In this document: positions 53,557 to 62,039 of the stretch, one piece after another
Numbering within the stretch: position 1 is the stretch's first letter
How the letters are laid out: every line of letters starts with the position of its first letter
Origin: Nocardia ignorata NBRC 108230
GTDB taxonomy: Bacteria; Actinomycetota; Actinomycetes; Mycobacteriales; Mycobacteriaceae
DNA length: 64,000 bases
Direction: 5' to 3'
Assembly (NCBI RefSeq): GCF_001612905.1
Contig: NZ_BDBI01000020.1
Coordinates: forward strand, 62,001 to 126,000
Translations under genes and position numbers: made by a program
Notes under the pieces: model-generated
Databases searched by the model: none
Told to the model about the DNA's origin: nothing
What the model saw: the letters and a program-made list of their open reading frames with translations, nothing else

Positions 53557-54510
53557 ATGCGCATCCCGTTCGATCCACGGCGCAGCAAGCGCAGGACGAA
53601 TCCCGACGGCACCATGTCGTTGGTCGAGCACCTGCAGGAGCTGCGCACCCGGTTGCTGCTCGCCCTCGCCGCCATCGCGGTCACGACCCTGCTCGGTTTC
53701 TTCTGGTACGCCACCCCGCTGTTCGGGCTCGACAGCCTCGGCGAGATCCTGCGCGGCCCCTACTGTGAGCTGCCCGCCTCCGCCCGCGCCACCCTCACGC
53801 CCGACGGCGCCTGCCGACTGCTCGCGACCGGGCCGTTCGAACAGTTCATGCTCCGCCTGAAGGTCGGTTTCACCGCCGGTGTGGTGCTTGCCGCGCCGTT
53901 CTGGCTGTATCAGCTGTGGGCGTTCATCACCCCCGGCCTCTACGCCAAGGAACGCCGGTACGCCTTCGGGTTCGTCGGTGCGGGATCGGTGCTGTTCGTC
54001 ACCGGTGCCGTGCTCGCCTACGTCGTCGTGTCGCATGCCCTGTCGTTCCTGCTCACCATCGGTGACAACGTGCAGATCACCGCGCTCAGCGGTACGCAGT
54101 ACTTCGGGTTCATCATCCAGCTGCTCATCATCTTCGGTGTCAGCTTCGAGACGCCCCTGATCGTCATCGGGCTCAACCTCGTCGGCGTGCTGCCGTACGC
54201 GAAGCTCAAGGCGTGGCGGCGCGGCATCGTGTTCGGCCTGTTCGTCTTCGCCGCGATCGTCACCCCGCAGGACCCGTTCTCGATGCTCGCGCTCGCACTG
54301 GCACTGACCGTGCTGTTCGAGCTGGCGGTGCAGTTCGCCCGTTTCAACGACGCGCGCCGGGCCAGGCGTGCGGCCGCCGACGGCCTGGCCGGGCTGTCCG
54401 ACGACGAGGCGTCGCCGCTCGGCACGCCCGATCCGGTCGCGCCGAGCGGACCCGTCGAGGACGCACGGAAAACCGAGCGACCGGTGTCGGACTACTCCGA
54501 TACGCTCTGA
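53557..54510 (+). CDS. tatC: Sec-independent protein translocase subunit TatC
   Basis: A 317-residue membrane protein with six helices that recognises twin-arginine signals. MSLVEHLQELRTRLLLALAAI is the conserved N-terminal cytoplasmic motif, and FVTGAVLAY, PLIVIGLNLVGVLPYAKLKAWRR follow the family pattern. The C-terminal cytosolic tail (after about 265) is acidic and long. ATG 53557 has GAGG 10 nt upstream. helY starts 3 nt after its stop codon. Confidence 0.96.
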   Translation: MRIPFDPRRSKRRTNPDGTMSLVEHLQELRTRLLLALAAIAVTTLLGFFWYATPLFGLDSLGEILRGPYCELPASARATLTPDGACRLLATGPFEQFMLRLKVGFTAGVVLAAPFWLYQLWAFITPGLYAKERRYAFGFVGAGSVLFVTGAVLAYVVVSHALSFLLTIGDNVQITALSGTQYFGFIIQLLIIFGVSFETPLIVIGLNLVGVLPYAKLKAWRRGIVFGLFVFAAIVTPQDPFSMLALALALTVLFELAVQFARFNDARRARRAAADGLAGLSDDEASPLGTPDPVAPSGPVEDARKTERPVSDYSDTL

Positions 54511-54513
54511 GAT

Positions 54514-57216
54514 GTGACCGATTCTCCCGCGCGGACCAGCGAGTTGGCGCAGTTCGCCAGCGAAATCTCGTTCGACCTCGACCCCTTCCAGCGCACCGCG
54601 TGCGAGGCATTGGAAGAGGGGCACAGCGTGCTGGTCTGCGCGCCCACCGGTGCGGGTAAGACCATCGTCGGCGAGTTCGCCGTGCACCTGGCTCTCGCCT
54701 CGGGCGGCAAGTGCTTCTACACCACGCCGATCAAGGCGCTGTCGAACCAGAAGTTCGCCGACCTCACCGCCCGCTACGGTCGCGACAGCGTCGGCCTGCT
54801 CACCGGCGACCAGTCCATCAACCCCGACGCGCCCGTGGTCGTGATGACCACCGAGGTGCTGCGCAACATGCTCTACGCCTCCTCCGACGCGCTGCGCGGA
54901 CTGTCGTATGTCGTCATGGACGAGGTGCACTACCTGGCCGACCGGTTCCGCGGCGCGGTGTGGGAGGAAGTGATCCTGCATCTGTCGCCCGATGTGCGGC
55001 TGGTGAGCCTGTCGGCGACGGTGTCGAACGCCGAGGAGTTCGGCGCGTGGATGGAGACGGTGCGCGGCGACACCGCGGTGGTGGTCGACGAGACGCGCCC
55101 GGTGCCGCTGTGGCAGCACGTGATGGTCGGCAAGCGGATGTTCGACCTGTTCGACACGAAATCCAGCGATCAGAAGGTCCTCGTCGACGAGGACCTGGTC
55201 CGGTTCATCCGGCAGCGCGAGGCCAGTGACCGCATGCACGGGTACGGCGGTCCGCGCGGCCGCGGCGCTCGGGGCAATTTCCGGCCGTTGCCGCGCCCGG
55301 AGGTGCTGGCCCGCCTCGACGAGGAAGGGCTGCTGCCTGCCATCACCTTCATCTTCAGCCGGGCAGGCTGCGACGGCGCGCTGGCCCAATGCCTGCGTGC
55401 CCGACTCGATCTGAGCAGGCCGGGCGACGCCGAGGTCGTCGACGAGATCATCGAAAGACACACCGGCGACCTGCCCAAGGCCGATCTCGAGGTGCTCGGG
55501 TACTGGGAATGGCGCGAGGCGCTGCAGCGCGGGCTCGCCGCCCACCACGCGGGCATGCTGCCCGCCTTCCGGCACACGGTGGAGGAACTGTTCGTCAAGG
55601 GCCTCGTGCGGGCCGTGTTCGCCACCGAGACCCTTGCCCTCGGTATCAACATGCCCGCCCGCACGGTGGTGCTCGAGCGCCTGGTGAAGTTCAACGGCGA
55701 GACGCACGCCGAACTCACCCCCGGCGAGTACACCCAGCTCACCGGTCGCGCGGGCAGGCGCGGTATCGATGTCGAAGGCCACGCGGTGGTGCTGTGGCAG
55801 CCGGAGGTCGACACCAGCGCGGTCGCCGGTCTGGCCTCCACCCGCACCTACCCGCTGCGCAGTTCCTTCCGGCCCGGCTACAACATGTCGATCAACCTGA
55901 TCGACCGGATGGGCGCCGAAGACGCCCGCAACCTGCTGGAACGGTCCTTCGCCCAGTTCCAGGCCGACCGCTCGGTGGTCGGGCTGGTGCGCGGTATCGA
56001 GAAGAACCAGGGCGCGTTGCGCAAGCTGGAGAGCCAGCTCGGCGGCGTCGACGGTGACTTCATGGAGTACCTGTCGCTGCGGGACCGGATCAAGCAGCGC
56101 GAGCGCGACATCCAGCAGCAGGGCCGGGCCGATCGGCGCGGCGCCGCGGTGCGCGCGCTGATCGAATTGCGGCGCGGCGATGTGGTCGCGATCCCGTCGG
56201 GCAAGCGCGCCGGGCTCGCGGTGATCCTCGAACCCGATCAGACCCCCGGCGACCCACGACCTCTGGTGTTGACCGAAGACCATTGGGCCGGAAGGATTTC
56301 CGCCGCCGACTTCCCCGTCCCCGCTGAACCCCTCGGGCACATGCGGTTGCCGCGCCGGGTCGACCACCGCACCGCCCGCATCCGCCGCGACCTCGCCTCG
56401 GCGCTGCGCGGAACCGGCATCTCGGCGCCCGGCCGTGGCAGGCGCAGGCGCAACGATCACGCCCGCGCGGGCGAGGACCGTCAGCTGGCCACCCTGCGCC
56501 GCAGCCTGCGCGCCCACCCCGCGCACAGCAGGCCCGACCGCGAACAGCTCAGCCGCATCGGCGAGCGCTACGCGCGGCTGGCCCGCGAGACCGAGTCGAT
56601 GCGCCAGAAGGTTGCCGCGACGACGAATTCCCTCGCGCGCACCTTCGACCGCATCGTCGGCCTGCTCCAGGAACGCGGTTTCGTCGAGCACGGTGAAGTG
56701 ACGCCCGACGGCAGGCGGCTGGCCCGCATCTACGCCGAAAGCGACCTGGTCGTCGCGGAATGCCTGCGGCAGGGGCTGTGGCGCGGACTCGGTCCCGCCG
56801 AGCTCGCCGGAGTGGTGTCCGCGCTGGTGTACGAATCGCGGCAGGAGTCCGGCTTGCTCACCGCGCACGGCCCGACCGACCCCATCCGGCGCGCGGTCGC
56901 CGCGACCATCGAGGTGTGGGGGCAGTTGCGTGCCGACGAGGCGAGGCACAAGCTGCCGCCAACCCGCGAACCCGACCTCGGTTTCGTGAACGGCGTGTAC
57001 AAGTGGGCGCGCGGTGACGCGTTGGCCGAGGCGTTGCTGGCCAGCGGCGATCAGAGCAGCGTGATGTCGGCGGGCGACTTCGTGCGCTGGTGCAGGCAGG
57101 TGATCGACCTGCTCGACCAGATCCACAACACCGCCGACGACACCGAGATCGCGAGCACCGCGGCCAAAGCCGTGCGTGCCGTTCGACGGGGTGTCGTCGC
57201 GGTGGACGCCGCGTAG
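54514..57216 (+). CDS. helY: DEAD/DEAH-box (Ski2/HelY-type) helicase
   Basis: A 900-residue superfamily 2 RNA helicase. Walker A is APTGAGKT at 43-50, Walker B DEVH at 136-139, motif III SATVS, and the second RecA domain contains TETLALGINMPARTVV and QLTGRAGRRGID. A Ski2-like C-terminal helical region follows, with a basic segment near residue 640 (GRGRRRRNDHARAGED). Probable role in RNA processing or decay. GTG 54514 is 3 nt after tatC; TACGCT (54501-54506) ends 7 nt before it and could also give a leaderless internal transcript. Confidence 0.95.
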   Translation: MTDSPARTSELAQFASEISFDLDPFQRTACEALEEGHSVLVCAPTGAGKTIVGEFAVHLALASGGKCFYTTPIKALSNQKFADLTARYGRDSVGLLTGDQSINPDAPVVVMTTEVLRNMLYASSDALRGLSYVVMDEVHYLADRFRGAVWEEVILHLSPDVRLVSLSATVSNAEEFGAWMETVRGDTAVVVDETRPVPLWQHVMVGKRMFDLFDTKSSDQKVLVDEDLVRFIRQREASDRMHGYGGPRGRGARGNFRPLPRPEVLARLDEEGLLPAITFIFSRAGCDGALAQCLRARLDLSRPGDAEVVDEIIERHTGDLPKADLEVLGYWEWREALQRGLAAHHAGMLPAFRHTVEELFVKGLVRAVFATETLALGINMPARTVVLERLVKFNGETHAELTPGEYTQLTGRAGRRGIDVEGHAVVLWQPEVDTSAVAGLASTRTYPLRSSFRPGYNMSINLIDRMGAEDARNLLERSFAQFQADRSVVGLVRGIEKNQGALRKLESQLGGVDGDFMEYLSLRDRIKQRERDIQQQGRADRRGAAVRALIELRRGDVVAIPSGKRAGLAVILEPDQTPGDPRPLVLTEDHWAGRISAADFPVPAEPLGHMRLPRRVDHRTARIRRDLASALRGTGISAPGRGRRRRNDHARAGEDRQLATLRRSLRAHPAHSRPDREQLSRIGERYARLARETESMRQKVAATTNSLARTFDRIVGLLQERGFVEHGEVTPDGRRLARIYAESDLVVAECLRQGLWRGLGPAELAGVVSALVYESRQESGLLTAHGPTDPIRRAVAATIEVWGQLRADEARHKLPPTREPDLGFVNGVYKWARGDALAEALLASGDQSSVMSAGDFVRWCRQVIDLLDQIHNTADDTEIASTAAKAVRAVRRGVVAVDAA

Positions 57217-57304
57217 ATGTTTCGTCTGTGATTTGATTTCCTGGCGTAGCCGGCCTGGCGCGGGGGGCTACCGTGTGTACAACTATGCGAGTGGAGGCGA
57301 GTGG

Positions 57305-58063
57305 ATGAGCGGCCCGTACGGACCGAACGGCCCAGGGGAGGGGAGCAACGATCCCACCCAGCACTGGGGGGGTCAGCAGGGGGCCGGTGGCGCCGGTCCC
57401 ACCCAGCACTGGGGTGGTGCGGCTCAGCCGCCGCAGCAGCCGCCCCAGGGCGCCCAGCCGACCCAGCAGTGGGGTGACCCCAACGCCGGACAGCAACCGC
57501 AGCAGCAGTGGGGCCAGCCCCAGCAGCCGCAGCAACCCCAGCAGCAGTGGGGTCAGCCGCAGCAACCCCAGCAGCCGCAGCAGTGGGGTCAGCCGCAGCC
57601 GCAGCCGCCGACGGGTCCGCAGCAGCAGTGGGGCCAGACCCAGCCGCCGCCGCAGGACTGGAACGCGCAGCAGCCCGCAGGCGCCCAGCAGTGGGGCCAG
57701 CAGCCGCAGCAGCAGTGGGGTCAGCAGCCGCAGCAGGGTCCAGGGGGCAAGGGTAAGGGCAAGGGCCTGATCATCGGCCTCGTCGTGGCCGGTGTGCTGG
57801 TGATCGCCGCCGTGATCGGCCTGCTGCTCGTCGTGTTCTCGGCCGACGAGCTCGACCAGTCGGCGGTGCAGGACGGTGTCTCCTCGGTGCTCACCGGCTC
57901 CTACGGCATCGCGGATGTCTCCGATGTGTCGTGCCCGTCGGGTCAGAAGGTCGAGGTCGACGCGACGTTCACCTGTGACCTGAAGGTCAGCGGTGAGGAC
58001 AAGAAGGTCACCGTGAAGATCACGAAGGAAGACGGTACCTACGAGGTCGGCCGCCCCAACTAG
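57305..58063 (+). CDS. DUF4333 membrane protein with Gln/Pro-rich repeat N-terminus
   Basis: A 252-residue protein. Residues 1-150 are low-complexity, dominated by Gln, Pro, Gly and Trp, with about ten copies of QQWG variants. A basic GKGKGKG patch precedes one transmembrane helix (about 155-180). The extracellular C-terminus (VSDVSCPSGQKVEVDATFTC then KKVTVKI) is a DUF4333 domain with two conserved Cys, likely disulfide-bonded. Its position after helY equals that of Rv2091c. GGAGG precedes ATG 57305. Function is unknown; the repeats may mediate self-association. Confidence 0.85.
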   Translation: MSGPYGPNGPGEGSNDPTQHWGGQQGAGGAGPTQHWGGAAQPPQQPPQGAQPTQQWGDPNAGQQPQQQWGQPQQPQQPQQQWGQPQQPQQPQQWGQPQPQPPTGPQQQWGQTQPPPQDWNAQQPAGAQQWGQQPQQQWGQQPQQGPGGKGKGKGLIIGLVVAGVLVIAAVIGLLLVVFSADELDQSAVQDGVSSVLTGSYGIADVSDVSCPSGQKVEVDATFTCDLKVSGEDKKVTVKITKEDGTYEVGRPN

Positions 58064-58103
58064 GCTGTCGTACCGCGGTTTTCAGCCTACCGCCAGGTGG
58101 TTT

Positions 58104-58136
58104 CCGGGCCGCCCGCACTGTATGCGGGCGGCCCGG
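58104..58136. terminator. Perfect 14-bp hairpin between convergent genes
   Basis: Arms 58104-58117 and 58123-58136 pair perfectly around CTGTA. It separates the DUF4333 gene from the convergent nuclease gene, ending 7 nt before the latter's stop codon. Confidence 0.8.
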
Positions 58137-58142
58137 CGTCGT

Positions 58143-59117
58143 TCACGCGGTGTGCGCGGCGGCCAGCGCCGCGATCAGCCGGGTGATCGGGCTCTCGGCG
58201 TTGTAGGCGGCGGCGAGTTCGCGCAGCCGCTCCGGGTCGGCGGGAACCGCGGGTAGGGCGTCGGGCCCCGACAGTTCGACATCGGCATCGCAGACCACCC
58301 GGACCACCGGTGCGGCGGCCTTCAGATAGTCCTGTGCGGCAACGAGTTTGGCCCGTACGCCCTTGGCGAGATCGGAAGCGGGATCGTCGACGGCGGCCAT
58401 CAGGGCGTCGAGGGAGCCGAACCGGGAGATGAGCTGGGCGGCGGATTTGTCGCCGATGCCCGCCACACCCGGCAACCCGTCGGAGGCGTCGCCACGCAAG
58501 GTGGCCATATCGGCGTAGGCGGGCCCCGCGTTGACCACGGGCACACCGTATTTCGCGGACACCTCGGCGGGTCCGTACAGCTCGGCCTTGGCCAGGCCAC
58601 GGCCCGCGTAGAGCACCCGCACCGGCGGTGCCGGGTCGTCGCGGACCAGTTGCAGCAGGTCGCGGTCGCCGCTGACGACCACCACGGAATCGGTGCGCTC
58701 GCGGTGGGCGAGAGTGCCGAGGACATCGTCGGCTTCGAGCCCCTCGGCGCCGCCGGTGGCGATCCCGGCCGCCGCGAGCACGTCCAGGATCATCGGCACC
58801 TGCGGGGTGAGAGTGTCGGGAACCTCCTCGGCGCCGGGCGCGGCTGTGCTGCTGGTGTCGAGGCGGTGCGCCTTGTACGACGGCACGAGCGCCACCCGGA
58901 ACGGCGGGCGCCAGTCCAGGTCCAGCCCGACGACGAGCCTGCTCGGCCGGTGTTTGGTGATCAGCGAGGCGACCATGTCGGTGAAGCCGCGCACCGCGTT
59001 CACCGAGCGGCCGTCGGCGCCGCGCAGCTTGTCCGGGATCGCGTAATAGGCGCGGAACCAGAGGCTGGCGCCGTCGAGGATCAACAGGGGTCCACGGGTG
59101 CTCTCGGCAACGGTCAC
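58143..59117 (-). CDS. 5'-3' exonuclease (FEN/PolI-type)
   Basis: A 324-residue stand-alone 5' nuclease related to the N-terminal domain of DNA polymerase I. LLILDGASLWFRAYYA, LEADDVLGTLA and VVVVSGDRDLLQLV supply metal-binding acids, and GDASDGLPGVAGIGDKSAAQLI is the helix-hairpin-helix region. It corresponds in position to Rv2090. GTG 59117 is supported by similarity beginning at LLILDG; CACAAT just upstream is a possible -10. A role in flap removal or repair is expected. Confidence 0.9.
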   Translation of the reverse strand: MTVAESTRGPLLILDGASLWFRAYYAIPDKLRGADGRSVNAVRGFTDMVASLITKHRPSRLVVGLDLDWRPPFRVALVPSYKAHRLDTSSTAAPGAEEVPDTLTPQVPMILDVLAAAGIATGGAEGLEADDVLGTLAHRERTDSVVVVSGDRDLLQLVRDDPAPPVRVLYAGRGLAKAELYGPAEVSAKYGVPVVNAGPAYADMATLRGDASDGLPGVAGIGDKSAAQLISRFGSLDALMAAVDDPASDLAKGVRAKLVAAQDYLKAAAPVVRVVCDADVELSGPDALPAVPADPERLRELAAAYNAESPITRLIAALAAAHTA

Positions 59118-59270
59118 CCGGTGATTGTGCCCTGTGGTTCCGACAGGTGAGCGAGATCGGTGCCGCGTCGGCCGTCGCGCTCGGCCACTGTTGTGGTGCG
59201 TTCGCCCGAGATCGCACGTCGTGCGGGCGAATCTGCGCGTCACGCGGCGCGGCGGGTAACGTCGGAGACT

Positions 59271-60398
59271 ATGAGCGCGCACACGAATGCCAGGTTCGCG
59301 GCGGATGTCTACGGTCAGCGGCTCGAGCGGGCGGTGGAATTGATGCGCGCGGCGCATCTGGACGCCCTGCTCATCACGCCGGGCCCCGACCTGCGGTACC
59401 TCGTCGGTTCCGATGCCGAATCGTTCGAACGGCTCACCTGCCTGGTGATCACCGCCGACGGCGCGACACCGTCGATCATCGTGCCGAAGCTCGAACTCGC
59501 CGCGCTCGACGGCTCGGCGGCCGGGGAACTGGGTCTGCGGATACTCGACTGGGTCGACGGCGTCGATCCGTACCAGCTCGTTCGTTCCACCCTGCACGCC
59601 GGTTCACGCATCGCCGTCGCCGACGCCATGCCCGCCCTGCACCTGATTCCGCTGGCCGAGCAGACCACGGGGCTGCCGTCCTCGGCCACTCCCGTGCTGC
59701 GCCAATCGCGGATGATCAAGGACGAAGCCGAGATCGACGCCTTACGGCGTGCGGGCGCCGCGATCGACCGCGTGCACGCCCGGATGGGCGAGTTCCTGCG
59801 GGCGGGCCGCACCGAGGCAGAGGTGTATGCCGACATCGAGGCGGCGATCGTCGAGGAGGGGCACACCGAGGCGGAGTTCGTCATCGTCGGCAGCGGCCCG
59901 AACGGTGCCATCCCACACCACCTTTTCTCCGACCGTGTCATCGAGCAGGGCGACGTGGTGGTGATCGATATCGGCGGACCGGTGACGCCCGGCTACTACT
60001 CCGATTCCACCCGCACCTATGTGCTCGGCGAGCCGCGGAAGCAGGTCGCCGAGCGGATGGCGTTGCTCGAGGCGGCGCAGGCGGCGGCGGTGGCCGCCGT
60101 GCGACCCGGCGTCACCGCCGAATCCATCGACGCCGCCGCCCGCACCGTGCTGGCCGACGCGGGTCTTGGCGATGCGTTCGTGCACCGCACCGGACACGGC
60201 ATCGGCCTGTCGGTGCACGAAGAGCCCTACATCGTGGCGGGCAACGACCTGGTGCTCGAGCCGGGCATGGCGTTCAGTATCGAACCGGGCATCTACTTCC
60301 CCGGGCAGTGGGGCGCGCGCATCGAGGACATCGTGGTCGTCACCGAGGACGGTGTGGAGTCCATGAACCAGCGCCCGCACGGCCTGACCGTGTTGTAA
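59271..60398 (+). CDS. pepE: M24-family aminopeptidase/Xaa-Pro dipeptidase
   Basis: A 375-residue metallopeptidase. The N-terminal creatinase-like domain (about 1-130) precedes the pita-bread domain with the five metal ligands in VVIDIGG, YYSDSTRTY, TGHGIGLSVHEEP, FSIEPGIYFPG and GARIEDIVVVT. It is predicted to cleave after the N-terminal residue when Pro is second. The symbol follows the mycobacterial equivalent Rv2089c. TAACGT (59257-59262) ends 8 nt before the ATG and fixes the start as leaderless, though CGGAG also lies nearby. Confidence 0.9.
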   Translation: MSAHTNARFAADVYGQRLERAVELMRAAHLDALLITPGPDLRYLVGSDAESFERLTCLVITADGATPSIIVPKLELAALDGSAAGELGLRILDWVDGVDPYQLVRSTLHAGSRIAVADAMPALHLIPLAEQTTGLPSSATPVLRQSRMIKDEAEIDALRRAGAAIDRVHARMGEFLRAGRTEAEVYADIEAAIVEEGHTEAEFVIVGSGPNGAIPHHLFSDRVIEQGDVVVIDIGGPVTPGYYSDSTRTYVLGEPRKQVAERMALLEAAQAAAVAAVRPGVTAESIDAAARTVLADAGLGDAFVHRTGHGIGLSVHEEPYIVAGNDLVLEPGMAFSIEPGIYFPGQWGARIEDIVVVTEDGVESMNQRPHGLTVL

Positions 60399-60409
60399 AC
60401 GGCCACAAG

Positions 60410-60808
60410 CTATTTGAGCGTGCTCGACGACAGCACCCGGCGCACCTGGATCGCGACGACCACGCGCGTCGGGTTCTCACGCGGCACGCGGTAGCGCTCG
60501 GTGTAGCGGCGCACGGCCTCGGCGACGTCGTCGGCGTCGGTCAGCACGGTGGCCGGCCCTTCGAGGGTGAGCCACCGCGCCCCGTCGACCTGGCTGACGG
60601 CCGCGTACCCACCCCGCGCGGCATTACGGGCCTTCACCGACGCGCCATCGGTGATCACCCGCGCGATGCCGCTGTCCGCGTCCCAGGTGAACCCGACGGC
60701 GACGACATGCGGTGTGCCGTCCGCCCGCAGGGTGGTGAGGGTGGCCAGGTGCCGCTCGGCGACGAACGCGAGGGCGGCGGGGGAGAGCTGTGTGGTCGCG
60801 GTGGGCAT
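60410..60808 (-). CDS. F420-dependent oxidoreductase, Rv2074-like (biliverdin-reductase type)
   Basis: A 132-residue split-barrel flavin/deazaflavin-binding protein. LATLTTLRADGTPHVVAVGF and ARNAARGGYAAVSQVDGARWLTLEG are typical of the PPOX/F420 family, and the closest recalled relative by sequence and location is Rv2074, described as an F420H2-dependent biliverdin reductase. ATG 60808 follows TAGCGT (60821-60816 on this strand) with a 7-nt gap, giving a leaderless mRNA. It is convergent with pepE. Confidence 0.85.
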   Translation of the reverse strand: MPTATTQLSPAALAFVAERHLATLTTLRADGTPHVVAVGFTWDADSGIARVITDGASVKARNAARGGYAAVSQVDGARWLTLEGPATVLTDADDVAEAVRRYTERYRVPRENPTRVVVAIQVRRVLSSSTLK

Positions 60809-60940
60809 GTGTTCGACGCTAGTCCGTCACCACGCGCGCCCGGTCGGCGGGCGCTACACCCGCAGCGGCAGCCGACCGGCCGAGCTCAGGCAGCGCCGAG
60901 CGGGTTGCAGGGGCGTTCGCGGGCCTGCCGCTCGAGCGGA

Positions 60941-61099
60941 CTGTCGCGCGGGACCCGGCTGTTCGGGTCGGCTGTCGGTGTCGCAGCCGCGTGGCTGTCA
61001 CGCGGGACCCTGTTGTTCGGTCAGTTGTCGGGTGTCGCAGCCGCGTGGCTGTCGTGCGACACCTGGCTGTTCGGCAACTGTCGGTGTCACACCGCGTGT
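60941..61099. repeat. 54-bp tandem repeat array in a 387-nt intergenic region
   Basis: Between the F420 reductase (start 60808) and the SDR (start 61196) there is no convincing gene. It holds three tandem units: 60941-60994, 60995-61048 and a diverged 61049-61099. Units 1 and 2 share long identical blocks, such as GTGTCGCAGCCGCGTGG. GGTGTCGCA at 61031 pairs with TGCGACACC ending 61063 to form a hairpin across the unit 2/3 boundary. The 54-bp period equals 18 codons, and open frames run through it, but their products (LSRGTxLFG repeats) resemble no protein. Outside the array the DNA is featureless. Confidence 0.7.
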
Positions 61100-61195
61100 T
61101 CGAACGCCGGGGTCCCGGTGTGGCTCGGCCGCTCGCGCTCCATGATCGCGGGGCGGCCCGGCGGCGGCGGTGATCCGGGATGACAGACTGGGCGT

Positions 61196-61951
61196 ATGGG
61201 TAAGCAGCAGGCGAACCAGGGGCCGGTTCTGGTCTTGGGTGGGCGCAGTGAGATCGGGCTGGAAGTCGCGCGCAGGCTAGCACCGGATCGGGTGGTGATC
61301 CTCGCGGCCCGCCGCTCCGACGCGCTGGCCGCCGAGGTCGAGCAGGTGCGCGCGGCCGGGGCGACCGCGGTGCACACGGTCGAATTCGACGCCGACGACA
61401 CCGCGACGCACGCCACGCTGCTCGAGAAGATCGCCGCCGAACACGGTGGCATCGGCACGGCCGTCCTGGCTTTCGGCGTTCTCGGCGACCAGGCCCGCGC
61501 CGAACACGACCCCGACCACGCTGTCGCCGTCGTGCACACCGACTACGTCGCCCAGGTCAGCGTTCTCACCACCCTCGCGAATCTGCTGCGCGTACAGGGC
61601 AGTGGCCAGATCGTCGTCTTCAGCTCCATCGCGGGCGTACGGGTCCGGCGGGCGAACTACGTCTACGGTTCGGCGAAAGCGGGCCTGGACGGGTTCGCCA
61701 GCGGTCTCGGTGACGCCCTCCACGGCACGGGCGTGCAGTTGCTCTTGGTCCGATCGGGTTTCGTCATCGGCCGCATGACCGAGGGTATGGACCCCGCACC
61801 CATGGCCAGCACCCCCGACCAGGTCGCCGACGCTGTCGTCCGCGCCTTGGCCAAGGGTGCGACTCGTGTCGCGATCCCCGGCCGCCTCGCCGTGGCGTTC
61901 TTCGTGATGCGGCTGCTGCCGCAATCGATCTGGCGCCGGATGCCACGGTGA
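61196..61951 (+). CDS. SDR-family oxidoreductase (Rv2073c/DprE2-like)
   Basis: A 251-residue short-chain dehydrogenase. VLVLGGRSEIGLEVARRLA is a variant NAD(P) loop, FSSIAGVRVRRANYVYGSAKAGL carries the Ser, Tyr and Lys of the active site, and the C-terminal region ends with RLAVAFFVMRLLPQSIWRRM, a basic hydrophobic helix that may contact the membrane. This layout resembles DprE2, which reduces decaprenylphosphoryl-2-keto-ribose, but true DprE2 lies next to DprE1; this is more likely the Rv2073c paralogue. No strong ribosome site precedes ATG 61196. Confidence 0.8.
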   Translation: MGKQQANQGPVLVLGGRSEIGLEVARRLAPDRVVILAARRSDALAAEVEQVRAAGATAVHTVEFDADDTATHATLLEKIAAEHGGIGTAVLAFGVLGDQARAEHDPDHAVAVVHTDYVAQVSVLTTLANLLRVQGSGQIVVFSSIAGVRVRRANYVYGSAKAGLDGFASGLGDALHGTGVQLLLVRSGFVIGRMTEGMDPAPMASTPDQVADAVVRALAKGATRVAIPGRLAVAFFVMRLLPQSIWRRMPR

Positions 61952-62039
61952 CCGCCGCACCGGTCGCCCGGCACGCCGTCGCCGCCGCCGGGGCGGTTGT
62001 GGCGATCCCGCTCTCTCCTCGGACGGGGAGGTCGACCCC

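Noticed and set aside
53539..57126. 1195-codon open frame on the minus strand
   Set aside because: It is the antisense shadow of tatC and helY, both of which have complete family motifs on the plus strand; its His/Arg/Gly-rich product resembles no protein.
57350..57740. Non-coding repeat or CRISPR-like array
   Set aside because: The repeats are in frame inside a protein with a membrane helix and a DUF4333 domain.
60941..61099. CRISPR array
   Set aside because: The 54-bp units follow one another without spacers, and no cas genes are present.
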